The translations under genes were made by a program, and so were the position numbers. A DNA stretch of 64,000 nucleotides from Flavobacterium franklandianum (lineage in GTDB: Bacteria > Bacteroidota > Bacteroidia > Flavobacteriales > Flavobacteriaceae). This document shows, piece by piece, positions 43,041 through 50,451 of the stretch (position 1 is its first letter; every line of letters starts with the position of its first letter). The notes under the pieces were generated by a model, which saw only the letters and a list, made by a program, of their open reading frames with translations, made no database searches and was not told where the DNA came from. The stretch is from assembly GCF_007097365.1 (NCBI RefSeq), contig NZ_VJZR01000004.1, forward strand, positions 62,001-126,000. Reading direction: 5' to 3'.

Positions 43041-45710
43041 ATGTCGGAAAGAGAGGTTGAAACTAATGCAGAAAAAGCGCGATTAAAATTAAGAACCGAC
43101 AATAAAGGTTGGAAAAAATGGGGACCTTATTTAACTGATCGGCAATGGGGAACAGTTAGAGAAGATTATTCTCAAAGTGGATATGCGTGGGGAAGCACCA
43201 ATCATGATATGGCTCGTTCTAAAGCTTATCGTTGGGGAGAAGAAGGCATTGGTGGGATTTCGGATAATAAACAACACATTTGTTTCGCTTTTTCGTTTTG
43301 GAACCACAAAGATCGTATCTTGAAAGAACGCTATTTTGGATTAACGCCAGCCGAATCTAATCACGGAGAGGATGTCAAAGAAATTTATTATTATCAAGAT
43401 GCCACGCCAACTCATTCCTATCAAAAGATGCTTTATAAGTATCCACAAAAGGCTTTTCCATACGAAAAAATAATTGCAGAAAGCAAGAAGCGTTCTCGCC
43501 TTGAACCTGAATATGAATTAATTGACACCGGTGTTTTTGATAATGACGATTATTTTGACATTACTATAGAATATGCTAAAGCCGATGAGCAAGATATTTT
43601 AATAAAAGTTACAGTAGAAAACCGCTCAAAAGAAGCGGCTCCAATTACAGTTTTACCCACCATATGGTTTAGAAATACTTGGAGTTGGGGATACGAAAAT
43701 TACAAAGAAAAACCAACTTTGAAAGGTATTGGCAATTCGCATATCGAAGTCGATCACAAATTAGTAGGACATTTTAACTTATATGCAGAAAATGCAAAAA
43801 ATATTTTGTTTTGTGACAACAAGACCAATTACGAAAAATTATATGGATCACCGGCACAATCTTTATATGCAAAAGATGGTATAAATGATTATATAATTAA
43901 TAAAAAAAGACTTAGCATCAATCCTGAATCCCTTGGTACAAAGGCTTCAGTACATTATGATGATAGCATTCCAGCACAAGGTAAAAAAGAATATCGCCTT
44001 CGATTTACAAATACTAATCCCGAAGATGCTTTTGAAGATTTTGATGCCTTATTCCAAAAAAGAATTGAAGAAGCCGATGAATTTTATGCTCCAATTCAAA
44101 AAGGGGTAACGGACGAAAATTTAAAATCCATCCAGAGGCAAGCTTATGCAGGGATGCTTTGGACCAAACAATGGTATTATTATAATGTTTATGAATGGCT
44201 AAAAGGAGACCCAGCTAAACCAAAACCAGAAAGAGGACGAAATGAAGGTAGAAACAGCTCTTGGAAACACTTATATACCTCTAACATTCTCTCAATGCCC
44301 GATAAATGGGAATATCCTTGGTTTGCTGCTTGGGACTTAGCCTTTCATACTTTGCCTTTGGCCAGACTGGATCCCGATTTTGCAAAGAGACAATTATTGG
44401 TCATTCTTCGAGAATATTATATGCACCCCAATGGGCAAATCCCTGCTTATGAATGGTCATTTTCTGATGTAAATCCGCCTGTTCATGCCTGGGCTACTTG
44501 GAAAGTATATGAAATAGACAAGGAAGCTAATGGAGGTGTTGGAGACACTGTTTTTTTAGAACGCATTTTCCATAAATTACTACTCAACTTTACTTGGTGG
44601 GTGAATTTGAAAGATGAAAATGGGAATAATATCTTTGGTGGTGGATTCCTCGGAATGGATAATATTGGAGTTTTTGATCGTTCCTATGACTTGCCCACAG
44701 GAGGCCATCTTGAACAAGCCGATGGTACAGGTTGGATGGCCATGTATTGCTTGAATATGTTAAGAATTTCTTGTGAAATATCACTAAAAAATCCAGTATA
44801 TCAGGACATGGCTTCCAAATTCTTTGAGCATTTTCTCCATATTTCCGGAGCAATGCAATCTTTGGGAGACAATCACATAAGTCTTTGGGATGAAACCGAC
44901 GAGTTTTACTATGATATGCTTCATAAACCTAATGGTGATGCCGAATTGTTAAAAATTCGTTCGATGGTAGGTTTAATTCCACTATTTGCTGTTGAAGTAT
45001 TGACTCCAGACTTACTCGAAAAACTACCATTATTCAAGCGTCGTGTAGAGTGGATTTTGAAAAATCGTCCTGACTTAGCTAATTTAGTTTCTAGTTGGTT
45101 TGTTCAAGGTGAGGGAGAAACAAGATTACTCTCTACTCTTAGAGGACATAGGATGAAAATGATTCTCAAGCGGATGTTTGATGAGGAGGAATTTTTATCT
45201 GATTTTGGAGTGCGATCTATGTCAAAATACCATAAAGAAAACCCTTATAAATTTAAACATGATGGCGGAATTATTCAAGTAGATTATGCACCAGCCGAAG
45301 CCACAGGGGATATGTTTGGTGGTAATTCCAATTGGAGAGGTCCAATTTGGTTTCCAATGAATTATTTGATTTTAGATTCTTTAGAAAAATTTCACAACTA
45401 CTATGGCAAAGAATTTAAAGTTGAATTTCCAACCAATTCTGGAAATAAAATGACTCTTAAAGAAGCTTCTAAAGGCGTAGCAAGGCGATTATTAGCCCTA
45501 TTTATTCCAGATGCTGAAAAGAAAATCCCAATGTATGGCGAGTATGAGAAATTCCAAAAAGATGAACTTTTCAACAAAAATAATTTGTTTTTTGAGTATT
45601 TCGATGGTGATACGGGCAAAGGTTTAGGGGCCAATCATCAAACTGGATGGACAGGACTAATAGCCGAAATCATTTGGCATTTGAACAAAGAAGAAGAGGA
45701 AGAAGAATAA
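43041..45710 (+). CDS. GH63-like cytoplasmic glucosidase (MGH1-like barrel)
   Basis: About 889 residues without a signal peptide, so cytoplasmic. The N-terminal beta domain (about 1-330) opens with WGPYLTDRQWGTVREDYS. The (alpha/alpha)6 barrel follows with FAAWDLAFHTLPLARLDPDF, GQIPAYEWSFSDVNPPVHAW, and GWMAMYCLNMLRI, blocks typical of the bacterial GH63/mannosylglycerate-hydrolase-like group. The last part contains NSNWRGPIWFPMNYL. The substrate may be an alpha-glucoside or a compatible solute such as glucosyl- or mannosylglycerate; sequence alone does not decide. I use the ATG at 43041; an ATG 18 codons upstream gives an unlikely Cys-containing extension. It stands alone between a divergent HD/YitT pair and a convergent arsenic operon. 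Confidence 0.85.
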   Translation: MSEREVETNAEKARLKLRTDNKGWKKWGPYLTDRQWGTVREDYSQSGYAWGSTNHDMARSKAYRWGEEGIGGISDNKQHICFAFSFWNHKDRILKERYFGLTPAESNHGEDVKEIYYYQDATPTHSYQKMLYKYPQKAFPYEKIIAESKKRSRLEPEYELIDTGVFDNDDYFDITIEYAKADEQDILIKVTVENRSKEAAPITVLPTIWFRNTWSWGYENYKEKPTLKGIGNSHIEVDHKLVGHFNLYAENAKNILFCDNKTNYEKLYGSPAQSLYAKDGINDYIINKKRLSINPESLGTKASVHYDDSIPAQGKKEYRLRFTNTNPEDAFEDFDALFQKRIEEADEFYAPIQKGVTDENLKSIQRQAYAGMLWTKQWYYYNVYEWLKGDPAKPKPERGRNEGRNSSWKHLYTSNILSMPDKWEYPWFAAWDLAFHTLPLARLDPDFAKRQLLVILREYYMHPNGQIPAYEWSFSDVNPPVHAWATWKVYEIDKEANGGVGDTVFLERIFHKLLLNFTWWVNLKDENGNNIFGGGFLGMDNIGVFDRSYDLPTGGHLEQADGTGWMAMYCLNMLRISCEISLKNPVYQDMASKFFEHFLHISGAMQSLGDNHISLWDETDEFYYDMLHKPNGDAELLKIRSMVGLIPLFAVEVLTPDLLEKLPLFKRRVEWILKNRPDLANLVSSWFVQGEGETRLLSTLRGHRMKMILKRMFDEEEFLSDFGVRSMSKYHKENPYKFKHDGGIIQVDYAPAEATGDMFGGNSNWRGPIWFPMNYLILDSLEKFHNYYGKEFKVEFPTNSGNKMTLKEASKGVARRLLALFIPDAEKKIPMYGEYEKFQKDELFNKNNLFFEYFDGDTGKGLGANHQTGWTGLIAEIIWHLNKEEEEEE

Positions 45711-45733
45711 TAATTTTTTTGGAGTTAAAAAAG

Positions 45734-45772
45734 AAAGGCTCTTTTAAAACAGTATGTTTTAAAAGAGCCTTT
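45734..45772. terminator. Bidirectional terminator between the GH63-like gene and the ars operon
   Basis: A perfect 17-bp inverted repeat, AAAGGCTCTTTTAAAAC (45734-45750) and GTTTTAAAAGAGCCTTT (45756-45772), with a 5-nt loop and T-rich flanks on both strands. It lies between convergent genes and should serve both. Confidence 0.9.
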
Positions 45773-45791
45773 TTGTATTATAGTTTTGATT

Positions 45792-46862
45792 TTATGCTGT
45801 TTTAGAAAAGTGTTTTTTTCTAAACCAAAAAGCAACGTTGACCAAGGCTATCAAAGCTGGGACTTCTACCAAAGGGCCAATAACACCCGCAAAAGCTTGG
45901 CCACTATTGATACCAAAAACACCTATGGCAACAGCAATTGCCAGCTCGAAATTGTTTCCTGTAGCTGTAAATGCTATGGCACTAGATTTCGAATAATCTG
46001 CACCAAAATACTTTCCGATGAAGAAGCTAATCACGAACATTATCACAAAATAAATCACCAAAGGAAGCGCAATTCGCAAAACATCAAACGGAATTTGGAC
46101 TATTAATTCCCCTTTCAAACTGAACATTAAAACTATCGTAAACAATAACGATATCAATGTTATTGGAGAAATAAAAGGCACATATTTAGTTTCAAACCAT
46201 TCCGAACCTTTGAGCGCAATTAAAGCATAACGGCTTATGATTCCGAGTGCAAAAGGAATTCCGAGATAGATTCCCACGCTTTCGGCAATTTGTCCAATAC
46301 TAATGTTCACCTCAAAACCCGTATAACCAAAATAGGGTGGAAGTATAGTGATGAAAACATAAGCATAAACGCTATAAAGTAATACCTGGAAAATACTATT
46401 CAATGCAATCAAACCTGCCGCATATTCGCGGTTTCCATCGGCTAAATCATTCCAAACCACAACCATTGCAATACAACGCGCCAATCCAATAAGGATAACA
46501 CCAATCATATATTCGGGATAGCCATTTAAGAAAAATAAGGCTAATGCAAACATCAGGATTGGTCCGACTATCCAGTTCAAAAATAAGGAAGCTCCGAGAA
46601 CTTTGGTGTTTTTAAATACTTCTCCCATTTGTTCGTATTTTACTTTTGCCAATGGCGGATACATCATTAGTATCAAGCCGATTGCCAACGGAATATTGGT
46701 AGTCCCACTCGAAAAAGAATTGATGAAATTACCACTCGAAGGAATGAAATACCCAATCAAAACTCCTATTACCATTGCCAAGAAAATCCAAAGCGTCAAA
46801 AATCGGTCAAGAAAACCTAGTTTCTTTCTTTCTACCACAGGTGCACAATTATTTGCTGACAT
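45792..46862 (-). CDS. ACR3-type arsenite efflux pump
   Basis: A 356-residue inner-membrane protein with about ten hydrophobic segments. It fits the ACR3 branch of the bile acid/arsenite transporter fold: [48 protein letters not shown] (with the conserved Cys) and [17 protein letters not shown]. The pump expels As(III) after reduction of arsenate by the neighbouring enzyme. It is the last gene of the minus-strand ars operon, starting 2 bp after the end of the arsenate reductase gene. It is often labelled arsB, but the sequence is ACR3-like rather than the unrelated ArsB of E. coli. Confidence 0.93.
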   Translation of the reverse strand: MSANNCAPVVERKKLGFLDRFLTLWIFLAMVIGVLIGYFIPSSGNFINSFSSGTTNIPLAIGLILMMYPPLAKVKYEQMGEVFKNTKVLGASLFLNWIVGPILMFALALFFLNGYPEYMIGVILIGLARCIAMVVVWNDLADGNREYAAGLIALNSIFQVLLYSVYAYVFITILPPYFGYTGFEVNISIGQIAESVGIYLGIPFALGIISRYALIALKGSEWFETKYVPFISPITLISLLFTIVLMFSLKGELIVQIPFDVLRIALPLVIYFVIMFVISFFIGKYFGADYSKSSAIAFTATGNNFELAIAVAIGVFGINSGQAFAGVIGPLVEVPALIALVNVAFWFRKKHFSKTA

Positions 46863-46864
46863 AT

Positions 46865-47497
46865 TTATGATTTAATTTGAGAGAATACATAGAACATTTC
46901 GGTAGCAATTTGCACACTTCTTTCTTCATATTTTTCGGCTTGTTGTGGCGTATTGTCAAAGGCTTTTGGGTCTTCAAAAGTAATTGGAATTCGCAATTCG
47001 GCACCAGCAATAAACGGACAACCTTGATCAGCGGAGGAACAAGTCAAAATCGCTGCAAATTCACTTTGTGGATTGAAATCATCGTCGAAAGTTTTTGAAA
47101 AACCAATAATTGGATGTTCATTTTCGGCATATTTTATGGCATAAACAGGATTGCTTCCCTCGGCAATGGTTTTGATTTGAAACCCTTGCTTGGTCAAAGT
47201 TTTGGCTGACATTGGGAACATTGCCGTAGCTTCGGTTCCTCCTGAATAACAAAACACGTTTTTAATTCCATAATGCGCTGCTGCTGTTTGTGCCCAAACT
47301 TGTGCCAAATGGCTTCTTCTGGAATTGTGGGTACAAATCAGGTTGAGTCTTATTTGTTGTTGATTGTTGGTTTTGCCTTGAATAAAATCAATAAGCGGTT
47401 GTAAAACGATTTTGCGTTCTTCGAATATGCTTTCGAAGTTTAAAGCTGCAATAATATTTTCAATTTCTGGGAATAGGATTGTTTTGGTTGATGTCAT
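46865..47497 (-). CDS. LMW-PTP-type arsenate reductase
   Basis: A 210-residue cytoplasmic protein of the low-molecular-weight phosphotyrosine phosphatase fold. The anion loop C-x5-R is CTHNSRR (C55 to R61), followed by [10 protein letters not shown], the arsenate reductase variant of the loop. Later cysteines at [12 protein letters not shown] can serve the reduction cascade, and the general acid region is VYAIKYAEN... to SKTFDD. An N-terminal extension of about 45 residues precedes the core. Reduction of arsenate to arsenite fits its place next to the ACR3 pump; a tyrosine phosphatase role is less likely. Confidence 0.88.
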   Translation of the reverse strand: MTSTKTILFPEIENIIAALNFESIFEERKIVLQPLIDFIQGKTNNQQQIRLNLICTHNSRRSHLAQVWAQTAAAHYGIKNVFCYSGGTEATAMFPMSAKTLTKQGFQIKTIAEGSNPVYAIKYAENEHPIIGFSKTFDDDFNPQSEFAAILTCSSADQGCPFIAGAELRIPITFEDPKAFDNTPQQAEKYEERSVQIATEMFYVFSQIKS

Positions 47498-47565
47498 TTA
47501 TACTGGTTTATATCGTTTAAAAATGAAGTTTGTATTTTAAAATTTTCAGAAAATCATTAATTATG

Positions 47566-47655
47566 AATTGCCTTTGGCTTTAGCCAAAGGATTAATTAAT
47601 ATTGCAATTGTTGGCTTTAGCCAAATTTTTTTCTATTTGGCTAAAGCCAATTCAT
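47566..47655. repeat. TTGGCTTTAGCCAA palindromic element, copy D (short variant)
   Basis: Three palindromic units of the same core: CTTTGGCTTTAGCCAAAGG (47572-47590), TTGGCTTTAGCCAAA (47611-47625) and TTTGGCTAAAGCCAA (47636-47650). The CTCCAGC outer arms of copies A-C are replaced by the inner core sequence. It fills the 211-bp gap between the arsenate reductase gene and the DUF6428-like gene, inside the ars operon. Confidence 0.8.
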
Positions 47656-47709
47656 ATTCCCGGTATCAATTTTTCTACAATAACCGAATCAATTGGAATT
47701 TAGCGAAAA

Positions 47710-48180
47710 TTAGCAGCAACTTCCACCTGGAGTGCAGCAGCTTTGTTCGATTTTTATATTTGATAATTTTACTTTTTGCTTTTCGGATGGAATACCGCAT
47801 TGGTCTTGAGCTAAACAAGCGGTTTGTTTGTTTAGCAAAACAAAATCGTTTCCGTTGAAATCCAAATCGTATTTGCCTATGGTTTGTGCCTGATATTCCA
47901 CTTCAATTTCAAAATCTTCGGTGCCCAAAATCTTTTCGGACAATTCGATGATGTTCAGCAATTTTTGGGGTTTCAAACGGTGTTCAAAATCGTTGGCATC
48001 CCACAATTGAAAATTGACAACCATTTCTTTGCGAACGGTTCCTCCACAATCGATGAAGTTTTTAGTAATTAAACCCACTTCGGTCACGTGAAAATGTTCT
48101 GGAACTGAAGTTCCATCAGGCAATAAGAAGTTTACCGCTTCTACTGACTTTAAGATGTTTTTTGCTTGTGATAGTTTCAT
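47710..48180 (-). CDS. DUF6428-like arsenic-operon protein with Cys-rich tail
   Basis: A 156-residue soluble protein without a known catalytic motif. The sequence (LLPDGTSVPEHFHVTEVGLITKNFIDCGG, then NFQLWDANDFEHRL) fits the DUF6428 family, which I know mainly from flavobacterial ars operons. Additional cysteines lie at ACLAQDQCGIP, and the protein ends in QSCCTPGGSCC, four Cys in seven residues. Such a tail could bind As(III) or another thiophilic metal and hand it to the pump, which is inference. It lies 16 bp after arsR and precedes the reductase gene across a repeat element. Confidence 0.75.
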   Translation of the reverse strand: MKLSQAKNILKSVEAVNFLLPDGTSVPEHFHVTEVGLITKNFIDCGGTVRKEMVVNFQLWDANDFEHRLKPQKLLNIIELSEKILGTEDFEIEVEYQAQTIGKYDLDFNGNDFVLLNKQTACLAQDQCGIPSEKQKVKLSNIKIEQSCCTPGGSCC

Positions 48181-48196
48181 TGTATTTGAATTTAAG

Positions 48197-48529
48197 TTAA
48201 CAACAATTGTTTTTTCTTTTCTCTAGATGCAGGGTAACATCTTGAAAAAAACTTTTTATTTTTTCGAAACCCAGTTCATCAATGCAATAGCAAATGGATA
48301 CACCTTCGAAGTTTCCTTTGATTAATCCTGCATTTTTGAGTTCCTTTAAATGCTGAGAAACTGTGGGTTGTGCCAAGGGTAACTCGTTGACGATATCGCC
48401 GCAAATGCAAGTATCTACTTTTAGTAAATATTCGATTATGGCTATTCGTGCCGGATGTCCTAATGCTTTGGCAAGAATGGCTAATTCATTTTGTTGATTT
48501 GTAAAACTGTGTGTTTTGGATGCTCCCAT
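48197..48529 (-). CDS. arsR: ArsR/SmtB-family arsenic-responsive repressor
   Basis: A 110-residue winged-helix repressor. The recognition helix region is [19 protein letters not shown] (about 49-67). The metalloid site C41-I-C43 (DTCICGD) is the classical ArsR sensor motif in the helix before the recognition helix. Extra cysteines at C80, C82 and a terminal CC could add ligands. It should repress its own operon until As(III) binds. I use the ATG at 48529; a frame extension of seven codons upstream would run through the operator-like palindrome. It is the first gene of the operon. Confidence 0.92.
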   Translation of the reverse strand: MGASKTHSFTNQQNELAILAKALGHPARIAIIEYLLKVDTCICGDIVNELPLAQPTVSQHLKELKNAGLIKGNFEGVSICYCIDELGFEKIKSFFQDVTLHLEKRKNNCC

Positions 48530-48541
48530 CGTTATATATTT

Positions 48542-48553
48542 ATATTGCAATAT
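48542..48553. promoter_or_regulatory. Candidate ArsR operator
   Basis: ATATTGCAATAT is a perfect 12-bp palindrome 12 nt upstream of the arsR start, within an AT-rich leader. ArsR/SmtB proteins bind such dyads over their own promoters. Position and symmetry support the call; no second copy is seen in the window. Confidence 0.45.
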
Positions 48554-48932
48554 TACGATACATATTTATTTAAAACAAATTTTATAAGAAAATAAATGTA
48601 ATTGTTAATGTGTAATTATTGACTGCAAATCAGTTGAATTTATTCTTTAAGATTTCAAATAGTAATCGTTTTCTAAGATTTAAGTTTACTTTGAGATTTA
48701 TCAATATTTTATTTATGTTGTATAAAAACGATGTTTTGTGTGTTTTTTTATATATCAAATTTTATTGTAACTTTTTTTTATTATAGCAAAAGCATAAATT
48801 TAACTTAACATTACTACATCAAACTATGTTTTTCAATAAAATTAAAAACGAACAGGTTTAAGTTGTAAACCTTTATATTCAGTGATTTCAAACGATTTCG
48901 TACTATTTTTTTTTGTATAGTTTTTATATAGT

Positions 48933-48971
48933 TCAACAAAATAGCAATTACTATTTTGTTGATTAAATTTG
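48933..48971 (+). promoter_or_regulatory. Perfect dyad next to a consensus -7 box upstream of the T9SS-cargo gene
   Basis: TCAACAAAATAG (48933-48944) and CTATTTTGTTGA (48951-48962) form a perfect 12-bp inverted repeat with a 6-nt spacer. Two bases further, TAAATTTG (48964-48971) matches the Bacteroidota -7 consensus TAnnTTTG exactly, 25 nt before the ATG at 48996. No TTTG sits at the -33 position; the dyad covers it. This suggests a regulator site overlapping the -33 region, perhaps for the LuxR-type regulator encoded next. Confidence 0.45.
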
Positions 48972-48995
48972 AATATTAACTTAAAAATAAATATT

Positions 48996-50330
48996 ATGAA
49001 AAAAATTACAATTTTAATTGCACTAATGATAACTTCATTAGTTTTTTCTCAAGATCTTGTAATAGGTTTTGAAGCCGGAGAAAGTGGAGGTGTAAACGGA
49101 GGTCCTTTTGGTAACATGCCGGCCCCTGCTGTAGAAGCCGGAACTGGAACCAACACAAGCCAAGTTCTTAAGATAGTTGGAAGTGGCGGTCCTGAAGTTT
49201 GGCAAGGAATAAATTTAAATTTAACCTCTCCAGTACAATTGACATCAACCAAATCGATGACTATCGATGTGCTCTCTAGTGCACCAATTACTTTTTTGGT
49301 TAAAGTAAATGGTGGTTTATCAGGAGCTCCAGAAGCTGCAGCTGAGGTTACACACAATGGTAATGGCTTGTGGCAGACACTTACATTTACATTTAACACC
49401 GCACTAGACGGTAAGGCTGCAACTGCCAATGGCATTTATTCGAGTTTTGTCATACATGCTTATTGGACAGCAGGAAACACTACATTTGCAGGGGTTCTTA
49501 CACCAGCAAGAACGTTTTATGTAGACAATATTAAAGGCGTTATTGGAACCCCACCCGTAGAACCAGCTCCTACAGCTGCTGCTCCAACACCTCCAAACAG
49601 AGCTCCAGCAGATGTTATATCATTGTTTAGCGATGCGTATACAAACATTGCAGTAACAGAGTGGTCAACCGGTTGGGATGATTCTAGTATTGCTGATGTA
49701 ACAGTGGCTGGTAATGCAACTAAAAAAATTACTTTTGGAAATTTCTTAGGTGTTCAACTTGGGGCATATACAAATGCAACTTCTATGACACACTTTCACA
49801 TGGATTATTATATTAATGTTGGAACTGATTTAGTTGGAAAAGTTTTAAACCCAAAATTGTCCAATCATGCAGCCATGGCAGGAGAAACTAATGCCCTTTT
49901 ATTAACCAACTTACCAACAGTTGCAGGTTCATGGGTATCACTTGACGTTCCACTTTCAGACTTTGCTCCACAAGGAGCAGGACCTGCTTTTTCAAGAGAA
50001 GCTATATACCAATTCCTTATTTCATCAAATATTGGAATTGTATATGTGGACAATATTTATTTACACAATAATATTGTCTTAGGAACACAAAAATTTGAAA
50101 CTTCAAAGGTAAAAATGTATCCTAATCCTGTGAAAAACACTTTGACCATCGAGGCCAACAGTGAAATACAAAGAGTATCTGTTTATAATATTTTGGGACA
50201 AGAAGTAATGAAATCAAGTCCAAAAAGTAATACTACCACTTTGCAAACCAATGAACTTCAAAAAGGAGTTTATATGGTAACTACAGAAATTGAAGGTAAA
50301 TTGAACACCTCGAAAGTAGTTAAAGAATAG
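48996..50330 (+). CDS. T9SS-exported glycan-binding-like protein
   Basis: About 444 residues. A signal peptide (LVFSQ) is followed by a beta-sandwich domain (about 20-185; DLVIGFEAGESGG start, STKSMTIDVLSSAPITFLVKV), a Pro/Ala linker (PVEPAPTAAAPTPPN), a second beta-sandwich (about 205-355; ADVISLFSDAYTNIAV, MTHFHMDYYINV) and a C-terminal T9SS type A sorting domain (about 368-444; KMYPNPVKNTLTIE ... KGVYMVTTE). No catalytic motif is seen. The second domain is also found in the lipoprotein at 56714-58147. A secreted or surface-anchored beta-glucan-binding role is inferred from that and from the GH16/GH17 genes nearby. Confidence 0.8.
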   Translation: MKKITILIALMITSLVFSQDLVIGFEAGESGGVNGGPFGNMPAPAVEAGTGTNTSQVLKIVGSGGPEVWQGINLNLTSPVQLTSTKSMTIDVLSSAPITFLVKVNGGLSGAPEAAAEVTHNGNGLWQTLTFTFNTALDGKAATANGIYSSFVIHAYWTAGNTTFAGVLTPARTFYVDNIKGVIGTPPVEPAPTAAAPTPPNRAPADVISLFSDAYTNIAVTEWSTGWDDSSIADVTVAGNATKKITFGNFLGVQLGAYTNATSMTHFHMDYYINVGTDLVGKVLNPKLSNHAAMAGETNALLLTNLPTVAGSWVSLDVPLSDFAPQGAGPAFSREAIYQFLISSNIGIVYVDNIYLHNNIVLGTQKFETSKVKMYPNPVKNTLTIEANSEIQRVSVYNILGQEVMKSSPKSNTTTLQTNELQKGVYMVTTEIEGKLNTSKVVKE

Positions 50331-50358
50331 TTTTTTAGGTTTAATAGTTTTGTTTTTT

Positions 50359-50388
50359 AAAGGCTCGTTTTAACAAAAACGTGCCTTT
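50359..50388 (+). terminator. Terminator after the T9SS-cargo gene
   Basis: AAAGGCTCGTTTT (50359-50371) pairs with AAAACGTGCCTTT (50376-50388) with one mismatch and a short loop, followed by a T-rich stretch. It lies 29 nt after the stop codon and separates this gene from the regulator gene. Confidence 0.8.
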
Positions 50389-50451
50389 ATTATTTTATAT
50401 TTGTTATTAATTTTTTATTTTTTTTACTTTTTATTTAAAACCCAATTTAAA

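Noticed and set aside
43041-45710. The GH63-like gene as part of the mannan or laminarin locus
   Set aside because: It has its own terminator, different neighbours and no signal peptide; sharing the window with glycan loci is not enough.
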